Shown: positions 53,706 through 62,787, counted from the stretch's first letter. The stretch is 64,000 nucleotides of DNA from Tatumella terrea (GCF_039523755.1 NZ_BAAAFX010000013.1:248001-312000); one strand, 5' to 3'. Notes: generated from the letters alone by a model not told the origin. Numbers and translations are program-made.

Positions 53706-54305
53706 TTATGACCCCCGGCGAGCGGGTATTCTGACGGGGATATCCGGCCCCGGTGGATGTTTTTCTTCAGTTGTCGACCGGGTATGCTGTGATACCAGCC
53801 CGGAGCCTGCGCAATAACCTTCCTGTGCAATAACCTTTCTGCGGAAAGGGCAGAGTATTCTGACGGGGATATCCGGCCCCGGTGGATGTTTTTCTTCAGT
53901 TGTCGACCGGGTATGCTGTGATACCGGCCCGGAGCCTGCGTAATAACCTTCCTGTGCAATAACCTTTCTGCGGAAAGGGCAGGGTATTCTGACGGGGTTA
54001 TCCGGCCCCGGTAGTCGACCCGGGGGATGCTTTTCTTCAGCTGTCGACCGGGTATTCTGTGATACCGGCCCGGAGCCTGCGTAATAACCTTCCTGTGCAA
54101 TAACCTTTCTGCGGAAAGAACAGGGTTTTCTGACGTGGGTATCCGGGCCCGGTAGTCGCCCCGGGGATGCGTTGCTCTGTTCGGTGACGGTAGCCAGACT
54201 TTTCACCTCACCGGTACTTTCGGCCGTCGCCGGAGCCAGTCGCGCAGTTTTCACCCTTCCGTTAATAAATTCGCCATAAGAACGTGATAAATAACTTTTA
54301 TTCAT
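53706..54305 (-). CDS. Hypothetical 43-residue-repeat protein
   Basis: I do not recognise this gene. A 199-residue ORF starts at ATG 54305 (MNKSYLSRSYGEFINGRVKT), with a weak ribosome binding site. After a unique N-terminus of about 65 residues comes a repeat of 43 residues (RKVIAQEGYYAGSGPVSQHT..., with STTEEKHPPG and PVRIPCPFR). There are three near copies, one with four extra residues (RLPG). A possible -10 TATACT lies at 54362-54367. Every repeat length is a multiple of three (129, 129, 141 bases), which fits selection on the frame. However, a second minus frame (53669-54100) is also open, so the coding status is uncertain. No signal peptide is seen. Confidence 0.4.
   Translation of the reverse strand: MNKSYLSRSYGEFINGRVKTARLAPATAESTGEVKSLATVTEQSNASPGRLPGPDTHVRKPCSFRRKVIAQEGYYAGSGPVSQNTRSTAEEKHPPGRLPGPDNPVRIPCPFRRKVIAQEGYYAGSGPVSQHTRSTTEEKHPPGPDIPVRILCPFRRKVIAQEGYCAGSGLVSQHTRSTTEEKHPPGPDIPVRIPARRGS
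53720..54165. repeat. 129-bp direct tandem repeat (3.4 copies)
   Basis: The marker GTATTCTGACG recurs at 53726, 53855 and 53984, and as GTTTTCTGACG at 54125, giving periods of 129, 129 and 141. The units share long blocks such as CTTCAGTTGTCGACCGGGTA and AATAACCTTCCTGTGCAATA and differ by scattered substitutions. The 12-base longer third unit contains TAGTCGACCCGGG. The repeat lies between mazG and pyrG. Confidence 0.95.
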
Positions 54306-54510
54306 CAGGCTAACTCGTTTCAGCTTTTTACGGAAAACGGGCAAAAATGTGATGAAAATCAAGTATAGCGGCGAGAGTTTGCCGTAAGGTGTCGGTTATG
54401 CAGAGTGAAGAGTCATTGAATGATTAATTGTGGCGGATGCGGCTTTCGGGTAGACTGCTTTCCCGTCCTGGTGATTCCACCGTCTTTAAACCTTAACTCT
54501 CAGGTTCAGC

Positions 54511-56148
54511 ATGACAACGAACTATATTTTTGTGACCGGCGGGGTCGTATCCTCTCTGGGTAAAGGCATTGCTGCAGCCTCCCTGGCAGCTATTCTTGAA
54601 GCTCGTGGTCTGAAAGTGACCATTATGAAGCTCGACCCTTATATTAACGTCGATCCAGGCACCATGAGCCCGACTCAGCATGGTGAAGTCTTTGTCACTG
54701 ATGATGGTGCAGAAACGGATCTTGACTTAGGGCATTACGAGCGTTTTATCCGTACCCGTATGTCTCGCCGTAATAACTTTACTACCGGACGTATTTACTC
54801 TGAAGTTCTGCGTAAAGAACGTCGCGGTGACTACCTGGGCGCGACTATTCAGGTGATCCCGCATATTACTAATGCTATCAAAGAGCGCATTATTGAAGGC
54901 GGCGAAGGCCATGACGTCGTGCTGGTGGAAATCGGCGGAACGGTAGGTGATATTGAATCACTGCCTTTCCTGGAAGCCATTCGTCAGATGGCTGTCGATG
55001 TGGGGCGTGAACATACCCTGTATATGCACCTGACGCTGGTACCTTATATGGCGGCGGCCGGTGAAGTAAAAACTAAACCGACTCAGCACTCGGTTAAAGA
55101 ACTTCTGTCGATTGGTATTCAGCCGGATGTGCTGATTTGTCGTTCAGACCGTGCCGTCCCTGCCAACGAACGCGCCAAGATTGCGCTGTTCTGTAACGTG
55201 GCAGAGAAAGCGGTTATCTCTCTGAAAGATGTCGATTCTATTTACAAGATCCCGGGCATGCTGAAATCCCAGGGTCTGGACGACTTTATCTGTAAGCGTT
55301 TTAATCTGAATGCTCCGCAGGCTGATCTGTCCGAATGGGAACAGGTCATCTATGAAGAAGCCAACCCGGGTGGCGAAGTCACTATCGGTATGGTCGGTAA
55401 GTATGTTGAACTGCCGGATGCTTACAAATCGGTGATCGAAGCACTGAAACACGCGGGTCTGAAAAACCGTGTGACGGTGAATATTAAACTGATTGATTCT
55501 CAGGATATCGAAACCCGGGGTGTTGAGTTACTCAACGGACTGGATGCTATCCTGATCCCTGGCGGGTTCGGTACCCGTGGTATCGAAGGAAAAATTCTTG
55601 CCGCGCAGTATGCCCGTGAGAACAAAATCCCTTACCTGGGGATCTGCCTCGGTATGCAGATTGCGTTAATTGAGTTTGCGCGTAATGTGGCCGGGATGGC
55701 TGGTGCAAGCTCCACAGAATTTGATCCGAACTGTAAATCACCGGTCGTTGCGCTGATCACCGAATGGCGCGATGAAGAAGGTCATGTTGAAGTTCGTGAT
55801 GAAAAGAGCGATCTTGGCGGCACGATGCGTCTGGGAAGCCAGGCCTGCCAGCTGTCTGATGACAGCCTGGTCCGTCAGATGTACGGGGCATCAACCATTG
55901 TTGAACGTCACCGTCATCGTTATGAAGTCAATAATCTGTTACTGAAGCCTATTGAGGCGGCAGGTTTGCGGATTGCGGGTCGTTCCGGTGATGACCAGCT
56001 GGTAGAAATTATCGAAAACCCTAACCATCCGTGGTTTGTGGCCTGCCAGTTCCATCCTGAATTTACCTCGACTCCGCGTGATGGTCACCCGTTGTTCTCA
56101 GGCTTTATTAAAGCATCGGTTGAGCATCAGAAAAGTCTGGCGAAGTAA
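54511..56148 (+). CDS. pyrG: CTP synthase
   Basis: Makes CTP from UTP, ATP and glutamine; 545 residues, the same as E. coli. The synthetase domain begins TNYIFVTGGVVSSLGKGIAAASLA with the P-loop. The class I glutamine amidotransferase domain has the nucleophile Cys in YLGICLGMQIALIEFA and His/Glu in CQFHPEFTSTP. It is upstream of eno on the same strand, as in E. coli. Confidence 0.98.
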   Translation: MTTNYIFVTGGVVSSLGKGIAAASLAAILEARGLKVTIMKLDPYINVDPGTMSPTQHGEVFVTDDGAETDLDLGHYERFIRTRMSRRNNFTTGRIYSEVLRKERRGDYLGATIQVIPHITNAIKERIIEGGEGHDVVLVEIGGTVGDIESLPFLEAIRQMAVDVGREHTLYMHLTLVPYMAAAGEVKTKPTQHSVKELLSIGIQPDVLICRSDRAVPANERAKIALFCNVAEKAVISLKDVDSIYKIPGMLKSQGLDDFICKRFNLNAPQADLSEWEQVIYEEANPGGEVTIGMVGKYVELPDAYKSVIEALKHAGLKNRVTVNIKLIDSQDIETRGVELLNGLDAILIPGGFGTRGIEGKILAAQYARENKIPYLGICLGMQIALIEFARNVAGMAGASSTEFDPNCKSPVVALITEWRDEEGHVEVRDEKSDLGGTMRLGSQACQLSDDSLVRQMYGASTIVERHRHRYEVNNLLLKPIEAAGLRIAGRSGDDQLVEIIENPNHPWFVACQFHPEFTSTPRDGHPLFSGFIKASVEHQKSLAK

Positions 56149-56158
56149 GCTTATCACT

Positions 56159-56190
56159 GCAACGCGCGAACTTTTCGCGCGTTGCTTGTC
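56159..56190 (+). terminator. Hairpin between pyrG and eno
   Basis: GCAACGCGCGAA pairs with TTCGCGCGTTGC around a short loop, followed by TTGTCTT. It is 10 bases past the pyrG stop and may partly terminate pyrG transcripts before eno. Confidence 0.6.
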
Positions 56191-56235
56191 TTAGGATTAA
56201 GAAGTTTTAGCTTAACTTGTACTGAGGAAAAACGA

Positions 56236-57537
56236 ATGTCCAAAATCGTAAAAGTCATCGGTCGCGAAATTATCGACTCACGTGGTAACCCGACTGTTGA
56301 AGCAGAAGTACATCTGGAAGGTGGTTTCGTTGGACTGGCAGCTGCACCGTCAGGCGCTTCTACGGGTTCCCGCGAAGCACTGGAACTGCGTGATGGCGAT
56401 AAATCTCGTTTCCTGGGCAAAGGTGTCACGAAAGCCGTTGCGGCGGTTAACGGACCTATTGCAGACGCAGTCACAGGTAAAGATGCGAAAGACCAGGCCA
56501 ATATCGACAAGATCATGATCGATCTGGACGGTACCGAAAATAAATCTAAATTCGGTGCTAACGCGATTCTGGCGGTTTCTCTGGCAGCGGCTAAAGCAGC
56601 TGCAGCGTCTAAAGGCCTGCCTCTTTACGCTCACATCGCTGAACTGAACGGTACAGCCGGCAAGTTTTCTATGCCACTGCCGATGATGAACATCATCAAC
56701 GGCGGTGAGCACGCGGACAATAACGTCGATATTCAGGAATTCATGATCCAGCCGGTGGGCGCTTCCAGCATTAAAGAAGCTATCCGTATCGGTTCTGAAG
56801 TTTTCCATCACCTGGCGAAAGTACTGAAGGCTAAAGGCCTGAATACTGCTGTCGGTGACGAAGGGGGTTATGCACCTAACCTGGCATCCAACGCCGAAGC
56901 GCTGGCGGTTATCGCTGAAGCGGTAAAAGCGGCCGGTTATGAGTTAGGTAAAGACGTGACTCTGGCGATGGACTGTGCGGCTTCTGAGTTCTATAACAAA
57001 GAAACCGGTAACTATGAACTGAAAGGCGAAGGTAAAACCTTTACCTCTCAGGAATTCACCCATTACCTGGAAGAACTGGCTCAGCAGTATCCTATCGTTT
57101 CCATCGAAGATGGTCTGAACGAATCTGACTGGGAAGGTTTTGCTTACCAGACTAAAGTTCTGGGCGATAAGCTGCAACTGGTCGGTGATGACCTGTTCGT
57201 GACCAATACCAAAATCCTGAAAGAAGGTATCGAAAAAGGTATTGCTAACTCCATCCTGATTAAATTCAACCAGATCGGTTCCCTGACCGAAACGCTGGCA
57301 GCCATTAAGATGGCGAAAGATGCCGGTTACACTGCGGTAATTTCACACCGTTCCGGTGAAACTGAAGATGCGACTATCGCTGACCTGGCAGTAGGTACAG
57401 CGGCCGGTCAAATCAAAACCGGTTCAATGAGCCGTTCTGACCGTGTGGCGAAATACAATCAGCTGATCCGTATTGAAGAAGCGCTGGGCCATAAAGCACA
57501 ATTTAACGGTCGTAAAGAGATCAAAGGTCAGGCATAA
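56236..57537 (+). CDS. eno: Enolase
   Basis: Glycolytic enzyme converting 2-phosphoglycerate to phosphoenolpyruvate, also a degradosome component; 433 residues (E. coli 432). I start at ATG 56236 (MSKIVKVIGREIIDSRGNPTVE), preceded by GAGG; an upstream in-frame start at 56182 is not credible. The enolase signature ILIKFNQIGSLTET and Mg ligands in SIEDGLNESDW and VGDDLFVTN are intact. Codon use is strongly biased, as for highly expressed genes. Confidence 0.98.
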   Translation: MSKIVKVIGREIIDSRGNPTVEAEVHLEGGFVGLAAAPSGASTGSREALELRDGDKSRFLGKGVTKAVAAVNGPIADAVTGKDAKDQANIDKIMIDLDGTENKSKFGANAILAVSLAAAKAAAASKGLPLYAHIAELNGTAGKFSMPLPMMNIINGGEHADNNVDIQEFMIQPVGASSIKEAIRIGSEVFHHLAKVLKAKGLNTAVGDEGGYAPNLASNAEALAVIAEAVKAAGYELGKDVTLAMDCAASEFYNKETGNYELKGEGKTFTSQEFTHYLEELAQQYPIVSIEDGLNESDWEGFAYQTKVLGDKLQLVGDDLFVTNTKILKEGIEKGIANSILIKFNQIGSLTETLAAIKMAKDAGYTAVISHRSGETEDATIADLAVGTAAGQIKTGSMSRSDRVAKYNQLIRIEEALGHKAQFNGRKEIKGQA

Positions 57538-57562
57538 GCCTTTTCCGTTCTCTGAATGAAAG

Positions 57563-57592
57563 CCCCTCCGGGAAACCGGAGGGGTTTTTTTT
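57563..57592 (+). terminator. Terminator of eno
   Basis: The perfect stem CCCCTCCGG/CCGGAGGGG with a 4-base loop is followed by eight T's. Confidence 0.92.
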
Positions 57593-57620
57593 ATGCCTGC
57601 AGAAGGGAAGACCCGCGGGG

Positions 57621-59012
57621 TTACCCGGCGGCGGCTGAGCGTTGCTGTGACAGACGTAGCTGATGATTAATTTTTTCTATTTCATTACAGCTCAGTAAAG
57701 CAAACGGATATACCAGCGTGTTATTACTGTGCGTATCCGCGCTGGACGGATGACGGAACAAATTCACCGGAAAGAAGTAGCGATCGAGCAGTCCCTCCGG
57801 CAGTTCACTGATATTGGCGTGAAAAGTATAGAAACTGGCATTTTCCTGGCCATTGCAGCAAGGGTCCGGCAGGTACTGTAATCCACCCAGAGCCAGCGTG
57901 GCCTTCTGACGGCGCGACTGCATACTGCTGGTCAGGTATTTCATAAAACGGGTGGATTCCAGAAAGGCACTCAGTAAAGAACGGGTCACAGGATGGATAT
58001 CACTGACCAGCAGCGGAGCCAGTCTGCGCAGGGTCTGCATTAACGGCCGGGGGGCAACAATACAGCTGACATTCATTCCGCTGCCGGTCAGCTCTGAAAG
58101 CTGGGTCAGATAAATAATCCGCGGGTCGGGGTAACGATGGCTGAGGGCAGGGATCACTGACTGACCAAACCCCAGCATCGCAAAACTGTCATTTTCGATG
58201 ATTAGCGCATCATGACGGCAGGCCCACTCACTGAGCAGTTTACGCCGCACGGCACTCAACGGCACCGCCATCGGAAACTGGTGTGCAGGGGAGGTAAAGA
58301 TAAGGTCTGCGCCACTGTCGGGAAAGTCTTCCACCCGCAGTCCCTGGTCATCGACACCCACCGGAATGACGGTGAAATGTAAGCATTCGAATAATTCACG
58401 AATATTTGGCGGACAGGGATCTTCAATCAGCAGCACCGGATGCGGGCGTGTTGCCGCGATACTTTTTGCTATCAGTAGCAGGGCTTCCTGCAGTCCCGGC
58501 AGCAGAAACAGATGTTCCGGTTGCAGCGGGATCCCGCGGGAAATACGAATAAACCGGCAGAGATTTTTTTTCAGTAACTGATCATTTTTATCTGCCAGCT
58601 CACCGCCGGTCGGTAGTGACAGCGTCCCGCTCTCTTCACACCAGCGACGGATAAAGTGTTTGGGTAACTGCACGCGGTTGCTGCATCCCAGCCACTGAGA
58701 AAACTCCAGTGTGTTTTTTTTTTCTTCCGCAGGTTTTTCGGCCGTTACCGCGGCGCTTCTGACCGGTTTAGGGTCTGAGGTCGCAGAAAGGAACCCCCCG
58801 GTCACCAGATAACCACTGCGTTCGTGCCCCTGAATATATCCCAGTGACTCCAGCGTTTTATACACCAGTAAGACAGTCCCTCTGGAGACTTTGTACCGGG
58901 TGCCCATGGTACGAATAGAAGGCAGGAAATCTCCTTTTTTTAGCGTGCCAATAATAATCATCTGACTGATATCATCAATCATCTGTTGTTTTATTGTCTG
59001 TTTAGTCAGCAT
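57621..59012 (-). CDS. MocR/PdxR-type GntR regulator lacking the PLP lysine
   Basis: A fusion of an N-terminal GntR winged helix (about residues 8-72, LPSIRTMGTRYKVSRGTVLLVY) to a fold-type I aminotransferase domain (about 110-455); 463 residues. Aminotransferase-like blocks are FLLPGLQEALLLIAKSI, LIEDPCPPNIRELF, FTSPAHQFPMAVPLSAVRR and IIENDSFAML. Where MocR proteins have YLGTFSKxL with the Schiff-base Lys, this one reads YLTQLSELTGSGMNVSC, with Glu in place of Lys. PLP would therefore not be held as an internal aldimine. It is divergent from the flp-tad operon and is a candidate regulator of it. The target and effector are unknown. Confidence 0.85.
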   Translation of the reverse strand: MLTKQTIKQQMIDDISQMIIIGTLKKGDFLPSIRTMGTRYKVSRGTVLLVYKTLESLGYIQGHERSGYLVTGGFLSATSDPKPVRSAAVTAEKPAEEKKNTLEFSQWLGCSNRVQLPKHFIRRWCEESGTLSLPTGGELADKNDQLLKKNLCRFIRISRGIPLQPEHLFLLPGLQEALLLIAKSIAATRPHPVLLIEDPCPPNIRELFECLHFTVIPVGVDDQGLRVEDFPDSGADLIFTSPAHQFPMAVPLSAVRRKLLSEWACRHDALIIENDSFAMLGFGQSVIPALSHRYPDPRIIYLTQLSELTGSGMNVSCIVAPRPLMQTLRRLAPLLVSDIHPVTRSLLSAFLESTRFMKYLTSSMQSRRQKATLALGGLQYLPDPCCNGQENASFYTFHANISELPEGLLDRYFFPVNLFRHPSSADTHSNNTLVYPFALLSCNEIEKINHQLRLSQQRSAAAG

Positions 59013-59471
59013 CGATACATGTTCCCTATGAATGGTACTGAATTAAGAGATTAATTCTGATATTCATAGCACAACATTATGAATTATCGCAACACAAATT
59101 GATTACCCTGAGACAGGGCCGATTTATTTATTCATTTTTTGTTAAATATAATGATACCGATCTAATGCAATAATTATCAATCCCTGTAATGATACCGGCT
59201 AAAATGTTTATGGGGGTATTATCACCGGAAACCATAAATATCTTTTTAATTATCCGGAATTACCGGCAAGTACTGACGGCCTGGCGTGGGATCCGGGGGC
59301 TGTGTCAGTTTGTGAATAATATCCGGACACTGTCATTTTTATTAATGCATCCTGTCGCTTGAATATTATTTTTGTCAACGTATTATCATCGGACAATGCT
59401 GAGGAACGCATTGATGCATACACAATAAATGTTAATTGTTTTTTATATTTAAATGTTAAGGATGATGACAA
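59013..59471. promoter_or_regulatory. Divergent regulatory region between the MocR-type gene and flp
   Basis: An AT-rich, gene-free 459 bases. The direct repeat ATGATACCG occurs at 59151 and 59189 (38 bases apart) and extends imperfectly (CTAA follows each). MocR proteins often bind direct repeats, so this is a candidate operator. Closer to flp, AAATGTTAA is repeated twice (about 59427 and 59451), and AAGGATG precedes the flp ATG. No ORF of note is visible. Confidence 0.5.
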
Positions 59472-59714
59472 ATGACTGAACAACTGACTTCATTATCTCT
59501 GAAAGTCCAGATTGCCCTCAGCGAGGGTGGACGCCGTATCTGTCAGGCGATGCGTAAAGAGAATGGTGTAACGGCCATAGAATATGCTGTTATCGCCGTG
59601 GCAGTAAGTGCGATGTTACTGACTGTTTTCGGAAGTAAAGATGGTTCTTTCGTCAAAGCAATTACCGATAAATTTAATGAGCTTGCCAAAAATATTAATG
59701 GCACGATCCAGTAA
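59472..59714 (+). CDS. flp: Flp/Fap-type pilin (type IVb prepilin)
   Basis: Structural subunit of the Tad (tight adherence) pilus; 80 residues. The long leader ends KENG (Gly32), followed by VTAIEYAVIAVAVSAMLLTVF with the Glu-Tyr pair at +5/+6 that defines Flp pilins. The predicted mature chain is 48 residues. The leader is longer than usual and has an acidic/basic mix (SLKVQIALSEGGRRICQAMR). It is the first gene of the tad operon, with the prepilin peptidase gene 60 bases downstream. Confidence 0.93.
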   Translation: MTEQLTSLSLKVQIALSEGGRRICQAMRKENGVTAIEYAVIAVAVSAMLLTVFGSKDGSFVKAITDKFNELAKNINGTIQ

Positions 59715-59774
59715 TGACTGAGTTTTAATTATAAGGAGGAGAAGTTTTTCCTCCTTATCCTGTGAATAAAGCAG

Positions 59775-60197
59775 ATGATAAATACGCTGTGTCTGACCGT
59801 GATACTGTTGTTGCTGATCAGTGTCTGTTATACCGATATCAGGTTCAGGAAAATAAAAAACAGGACTGTCATTATTATCGCACTGTTTTCATTCCTTTCA
59901 GCACTTACGCATTCTGAGCCGGTAAACCTGATCTGGCCGGTCATGATCATCGTCACGGGTGTTTTACTGGTGCTGGCGAATATTATCGGGGCCGGTGATA
60001 TTAAACTCATCGCCGCACTGAGTTTATCTTTACCCGGCACAGACATTCCGGCGTTCATTTTTTTAATCACACTGTCTGGTGTGCCGTTGATCCTGGTAAC
60101 AGTATTGCTCCATAAGGTTACAGGGAGCAGCAATGAAATAACGTTACCCTATGGGGTTGCAATCAGTTGCGGATATTTATTTCACCTTTTGGGATAA
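59775..60197 (+). CDS. tadV: Prepilin peptidase TadV (CpaA, A24 family)
   Basis: Inner-membrane aspartyl protease of 140 residues that cleaves Flp and pseudopilins. It has only the peptidase core, without the N-terminal methylation domain of PilD. The two catalytic Asp are Asp21 (CYTDIRFRKIKN) and Asp75 in the GXGD motif (IIGAGDIKLIAAL). Four or five hydrophobic helices surround them. It lies in the tad operon between flp and rcpC. Confidence 0.92.
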   Translation: MINTLCLTVILLLLISVCYTDIRFRKIKNRTVIIIALFSFLSALTHSEPVNLIWPVMIIVTGVLLVLANIIGAGDIKLIAALSLSLPGTDIPAFIFLITLSGVPLILVTVLLHKVTGSSNEITLPYGVAISCGYLFHLLG

Positions 60198-60209
60198 ACA
60201 GGATGAACA

Positions 60210-60965
60210 GTGAATCAGAGACTGTTAGTTATTATCGCGGTTTTGTTACTTGTGGTCGGCGCCAGTGGTTTGCTGATGAGTGGCCAAAGCTCACCGTCGG
60301 ATAATCCTGAGGAAGGACAGAAACAGGTAACGTATTTCGTTACTGCCCGGGCACTGAGTGCCGGCAGCCGTCTGACAGACGATGATTTTACTAGGCAGAC
60401 AGGGTCCGCCGGGGAGGCCCCGTCGGGGATGCCGGACTCGCCGGTGGGATACTATCTGCAGGTGGATAAAGCCGCAGGTGAGCGACTTTCCGCCGGGGAA
60501 ATGACCCTCACCGACCCGGCCGATCAGCAGCCCGGTAAAAATATGATCCGTTACAGTGCACTGATCCCTGAACGCTATACCGGGGCTATTCAGCATCTCC
60601 GGCCGGGAGATTGGGTGGATGTGTATCTGCGGTTTGATGCAAAGCGGCCGGAGACACAGGGCATGCATCGCCGCTCGCTGATCAATGGAGAATCGCGGCT
60701 TAATCTGTTCCGTATCTTTAAAGCACGCCGGGTCATCAGCCGGCCCGGGAAAGCCAGTGCTTCCCTGCTGGCACGTCAGTCACTGATTGAGGTTGATGAT
60801 AGCGCGGCGGGGAAAGGCTCACTGAGTGTCGATATCGAACTGAGTCAGGCCGATCTGAAGCGGTTATTTCTGGTCACGGCTCACTATGAGCTGGTGCTGT
60901 TTCCGGTTGTCAGGGAAGAACAACCCAGGGTAACCCCCGGTAAAATGCAAGGAAAAGCAAAATGA
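60210..60965 (+). CDS. rcpC: Flp pilus assembly protein RcpC/CpaB
   Basis: Periplasmic or inner-membrane-anchored protein of 251 residues that starts at GTG. An N-terminal hydrophobic anchor (LLVIIAVLLLVVGASGLLMSG) is followed by a SAF domain (VTARALSAGSRLTDDDFTRQ). A second CpaB-type region contains RYTGAIQHLRPGDWVDVYLRF. It helps secretin function or pilus stability in Tad systems. It overlaps rcpA by 4 bases (ATGA). Confidence 0.88.
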   Translation: MNQRLLVIIAVLLLVVGASGLLMSGQSSPSDNPEEGQKQVTYFVTARALSAGSRLTDDDFTRQTGSAGEAPSGMPDSPVGYYLQVDKAAGERLSAGEMTLTDPADQQPGKNMIRYSALIPERYTGAIQHLRPGDWVDVYLRFDAKRPETQGMHRRSLINGESRLNLFRIFKARRVISRPGKASASLLARQSLIEVDDSAAGKGSLSVDIELSQADLKRLFLVTAHYELVLFPVVREEQPRVTPGKMQGKAK

Positions 60966-62320
60966 AACGCCCCGAAAACAGATTTTCCGCGAATATCGCC
61001 GGGAAAGTGTGGCTTAAATGCTTACTCATGTTTTGCCTGTTGTTCCCCCTCAGTGTCTCTGCCGAGACGCTTTATCTGTCAAAAGGCGGGGCCAGAACAC
61101 TGAAGGTGAACACAGTCATCGACACGGTCTTCACCACCGATCCGGAAGTGGTGGACTACAACCTGATCAGTGACCGTGAAGTCGTTATTTACGGTATCCG
61201 GAACGGGGTCGGTGAGATCCTGCTGGTCCAGAACGATGCTACCCGAAAGATCAAAGTGGTGGTGGATCCTCTGGTCGGTAAACTCGCGTCACAAATTCAG
61301 GATCAGTTCCCGGGATCCACCATTGAACTGCGGAAAGTCGGCGAAAGCTATGTCTTGTCCGGGGTGGCCGTGGATGAAGAGAGCCGCGATGCCATTTATC
61401 AGATAGTCGGTGAAGCGCTGGGGATGGAAAGCGAAACCCGGGCCACCGAGATGAGTACGGAAAACCTGGGCAACGTGAATATCGCGATGCTTAACCGTAT
61501 CAGCTATAAAAAATTACAGAACCGGATGCGTCTTCCGCAGGCCAATCAGGTGAATGTCAAAATTTCCGTGGTCGAGCTGAATAAAAGTTACAGCGACAGC
61601 CTCGGTATTGAGTGGGGACAAGCCGGCAGTGTCGGAAACTTTGTGCTCAATAAACTGAAGTTTAATGCCTCTGAACTGACCTCGATGATCCATGCGCTGG
61701 GCAATGAATCGGTCGCCCGGGTGCTGGCCGAACCGAATCTGTCGGTGCTGTCGGGAGAGACCGCAGATTTCCTGGTCGGCGGGGAAATCCCCGTGGTGAC
61801 CAGTTCATCCAATGGCAGCAACGTGGAATATAAAGAAATTGGTGTGCGTATGACACTGGGCGCGAAGGTGGAAAACAGCCAGAAAGTCCGGCTGATGATC
61901 TATCAGGAAGTCAGCAACATTGACAGCCAGAACACCTCAACCTCTGAGTCTTACTATCTGCCGACACTGAAATCCCGTAAGGCCCGGACCACCATCGAGC
62001 TGGCAGATGGTGAGAGTTTTGTGCTGGCCGGCCTGCTGAGCGAATCAGAACAGGAAGTGCTGAAAAAGGTTCCTTTTATCGGCGATATCCCGGTACTGGG
62101 GGCATTTTTCCGCTCGACCTCAGCCCACCGTGAAAAAACAGAATTGGTGGTGGTGGCCACCATTAAGCTGGTGAGGCCGGTCTCATCGACGCAGGTCACT
62201 TTACCGGCCTGGCAACGCAGTACCTTACTGGAGCGCTATTTTAATATTCATAGTTTATCCGGGGACAATGGCGGCAAAAATGTGGTCAGTTTCCTTGAAC
62301 AGGGTGGTTTCATTTACTAG
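60962..62320 (+). CDS. rcpA: Tad secretin RcpA/CpaC
   Basis: Outer-membrane secretin of 452 residues through which the Flp pilus passes. A signal peptide (LKCLLMFCLLFPLSVSAET) is followed by an N-terminal pilus-secretin domain (YLSKGGARTLKVNTVIDTVFTTDPEVVDY) and a BON-like segment. The secretin domain carries VLAEPNLSVLSGETADFLVGGEIPVV and the C-terminal VPFIGDIPVLGAFFRS. It overlaps rcpC, and rcpB starts 11 bases after it. Confidence 0.93.
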   Translation: MKRPENRFSANIAGKVWLKCLLMFCLLFPLSVSAETLYLSKGGARTLKVNTVIDTVFTTDPEVVDYNLISDREVVIYGIRNGVGEILLVQNDATRKIKVVVDPLVGKLASQIQDQFPGSTIELRKVGESYVLSGVAVDEESRDAIYQIVGEALGMESETRATEMSTENLGNVNIAMLNRISYKKLQNRMRLPQANQVNVKISVVELNKSYSDSLGIEWGQAGSVGNFVLNKLKFNASELTSMIHALGNESVARVLAEPNLSVLSGETADFLVGGEIPVVTSSSNGSNVEYKEIGVRMTLGAKVENSQKVRLMIYQEVSNIDSQNTSTSESYYLPTLKSRKARTTIELADGESFVLAGLLSESEQEVLKKVPFIGDIPVLGAFFRSTSAHREKTELVVVATIKLVRPVSSTQVTLPAWQRSTLLERYFNIHSLSGDNGGKNVVSFLEQGGFIY

Positions 62321-62330
62321 TGAGGCAGTT

Positions 62331-62771
62331 ATGCGGCAAGGGATCCTGCTGTTAATCGCATTATGGAGTTGCGGGGTAATGGCGAGCGAGGGGTATCGCT
62401 TTACGTTACAGGGCCGCAGTGATATCGACCAGGAAATCCTGGTCGCGGAAGTCGTTTCGTTTCATCGCTTTATACCCGGAACGCTTTTTCTGCAATGGTA
62501 CCTGAATGATGCCGACCCTGTTGCCAGCCAGCTGAAACAGCGTCTGATCGCCGCCGGTGTGCCGGAAAACAGCATCCGGTCAGAGAAAGCCCAGGCCCGT
62601 GAAAATCGCTCTGCGCCCGGGCTGGTGACCGTGCTGCTCCGTCCCGGCGAACAGGATACGTTGTGTCAGTTACAGGAAAGCAATTTTCGTTACGACAGTG
62701 GTTCCGGCATCGGCTGTGCGGTTGAAAATAATCGCCGCGTCTCTGAAATGAATTCAGCAGGGCGTCACTGA
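62331..62771 (+). CDS. rcpB: Flp pilus outer-membrane assembly protein RcpB-like
   Basis: A 146-residue exported protein with signal MRQGILLLIALWSCGVMASE. The mature part is a single small domain with QQLNE-like polar helices and a Cys pair (DTLCQLQESN and GIGCAVEN). I chose ATG 62331; the frame is open 21 codons upstream inside rcpA, but that lacks a signal. Assignment to RcpB rests on its place between the secretin and tadZ genes rather than on a sequence motif I can name. Confidence 0.65.
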   Translation: MRQGILLLIALWSCGVMASEGYRFTLQGRSDIDQEILVAEVVSFHRFIPGTLFLQWYLNDADPVASQLKQRLIAAGVPENSIRSEKAQARENRSAPGLVTVLLRPGEQDTLCQLQESNFRYDSGSGIGCAVENNRRVSEMNSAGRH

Positions 62772-62787
62772 GCGACAGGGAGGTCTG

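Noticed and set aside
53669..54100. Second minus-strand ORF in the 129-bp repeat
   Set aside because: It begins inside the repeat with no start signals and no unique N-terminus; it is open only because the period is a multiple of three.
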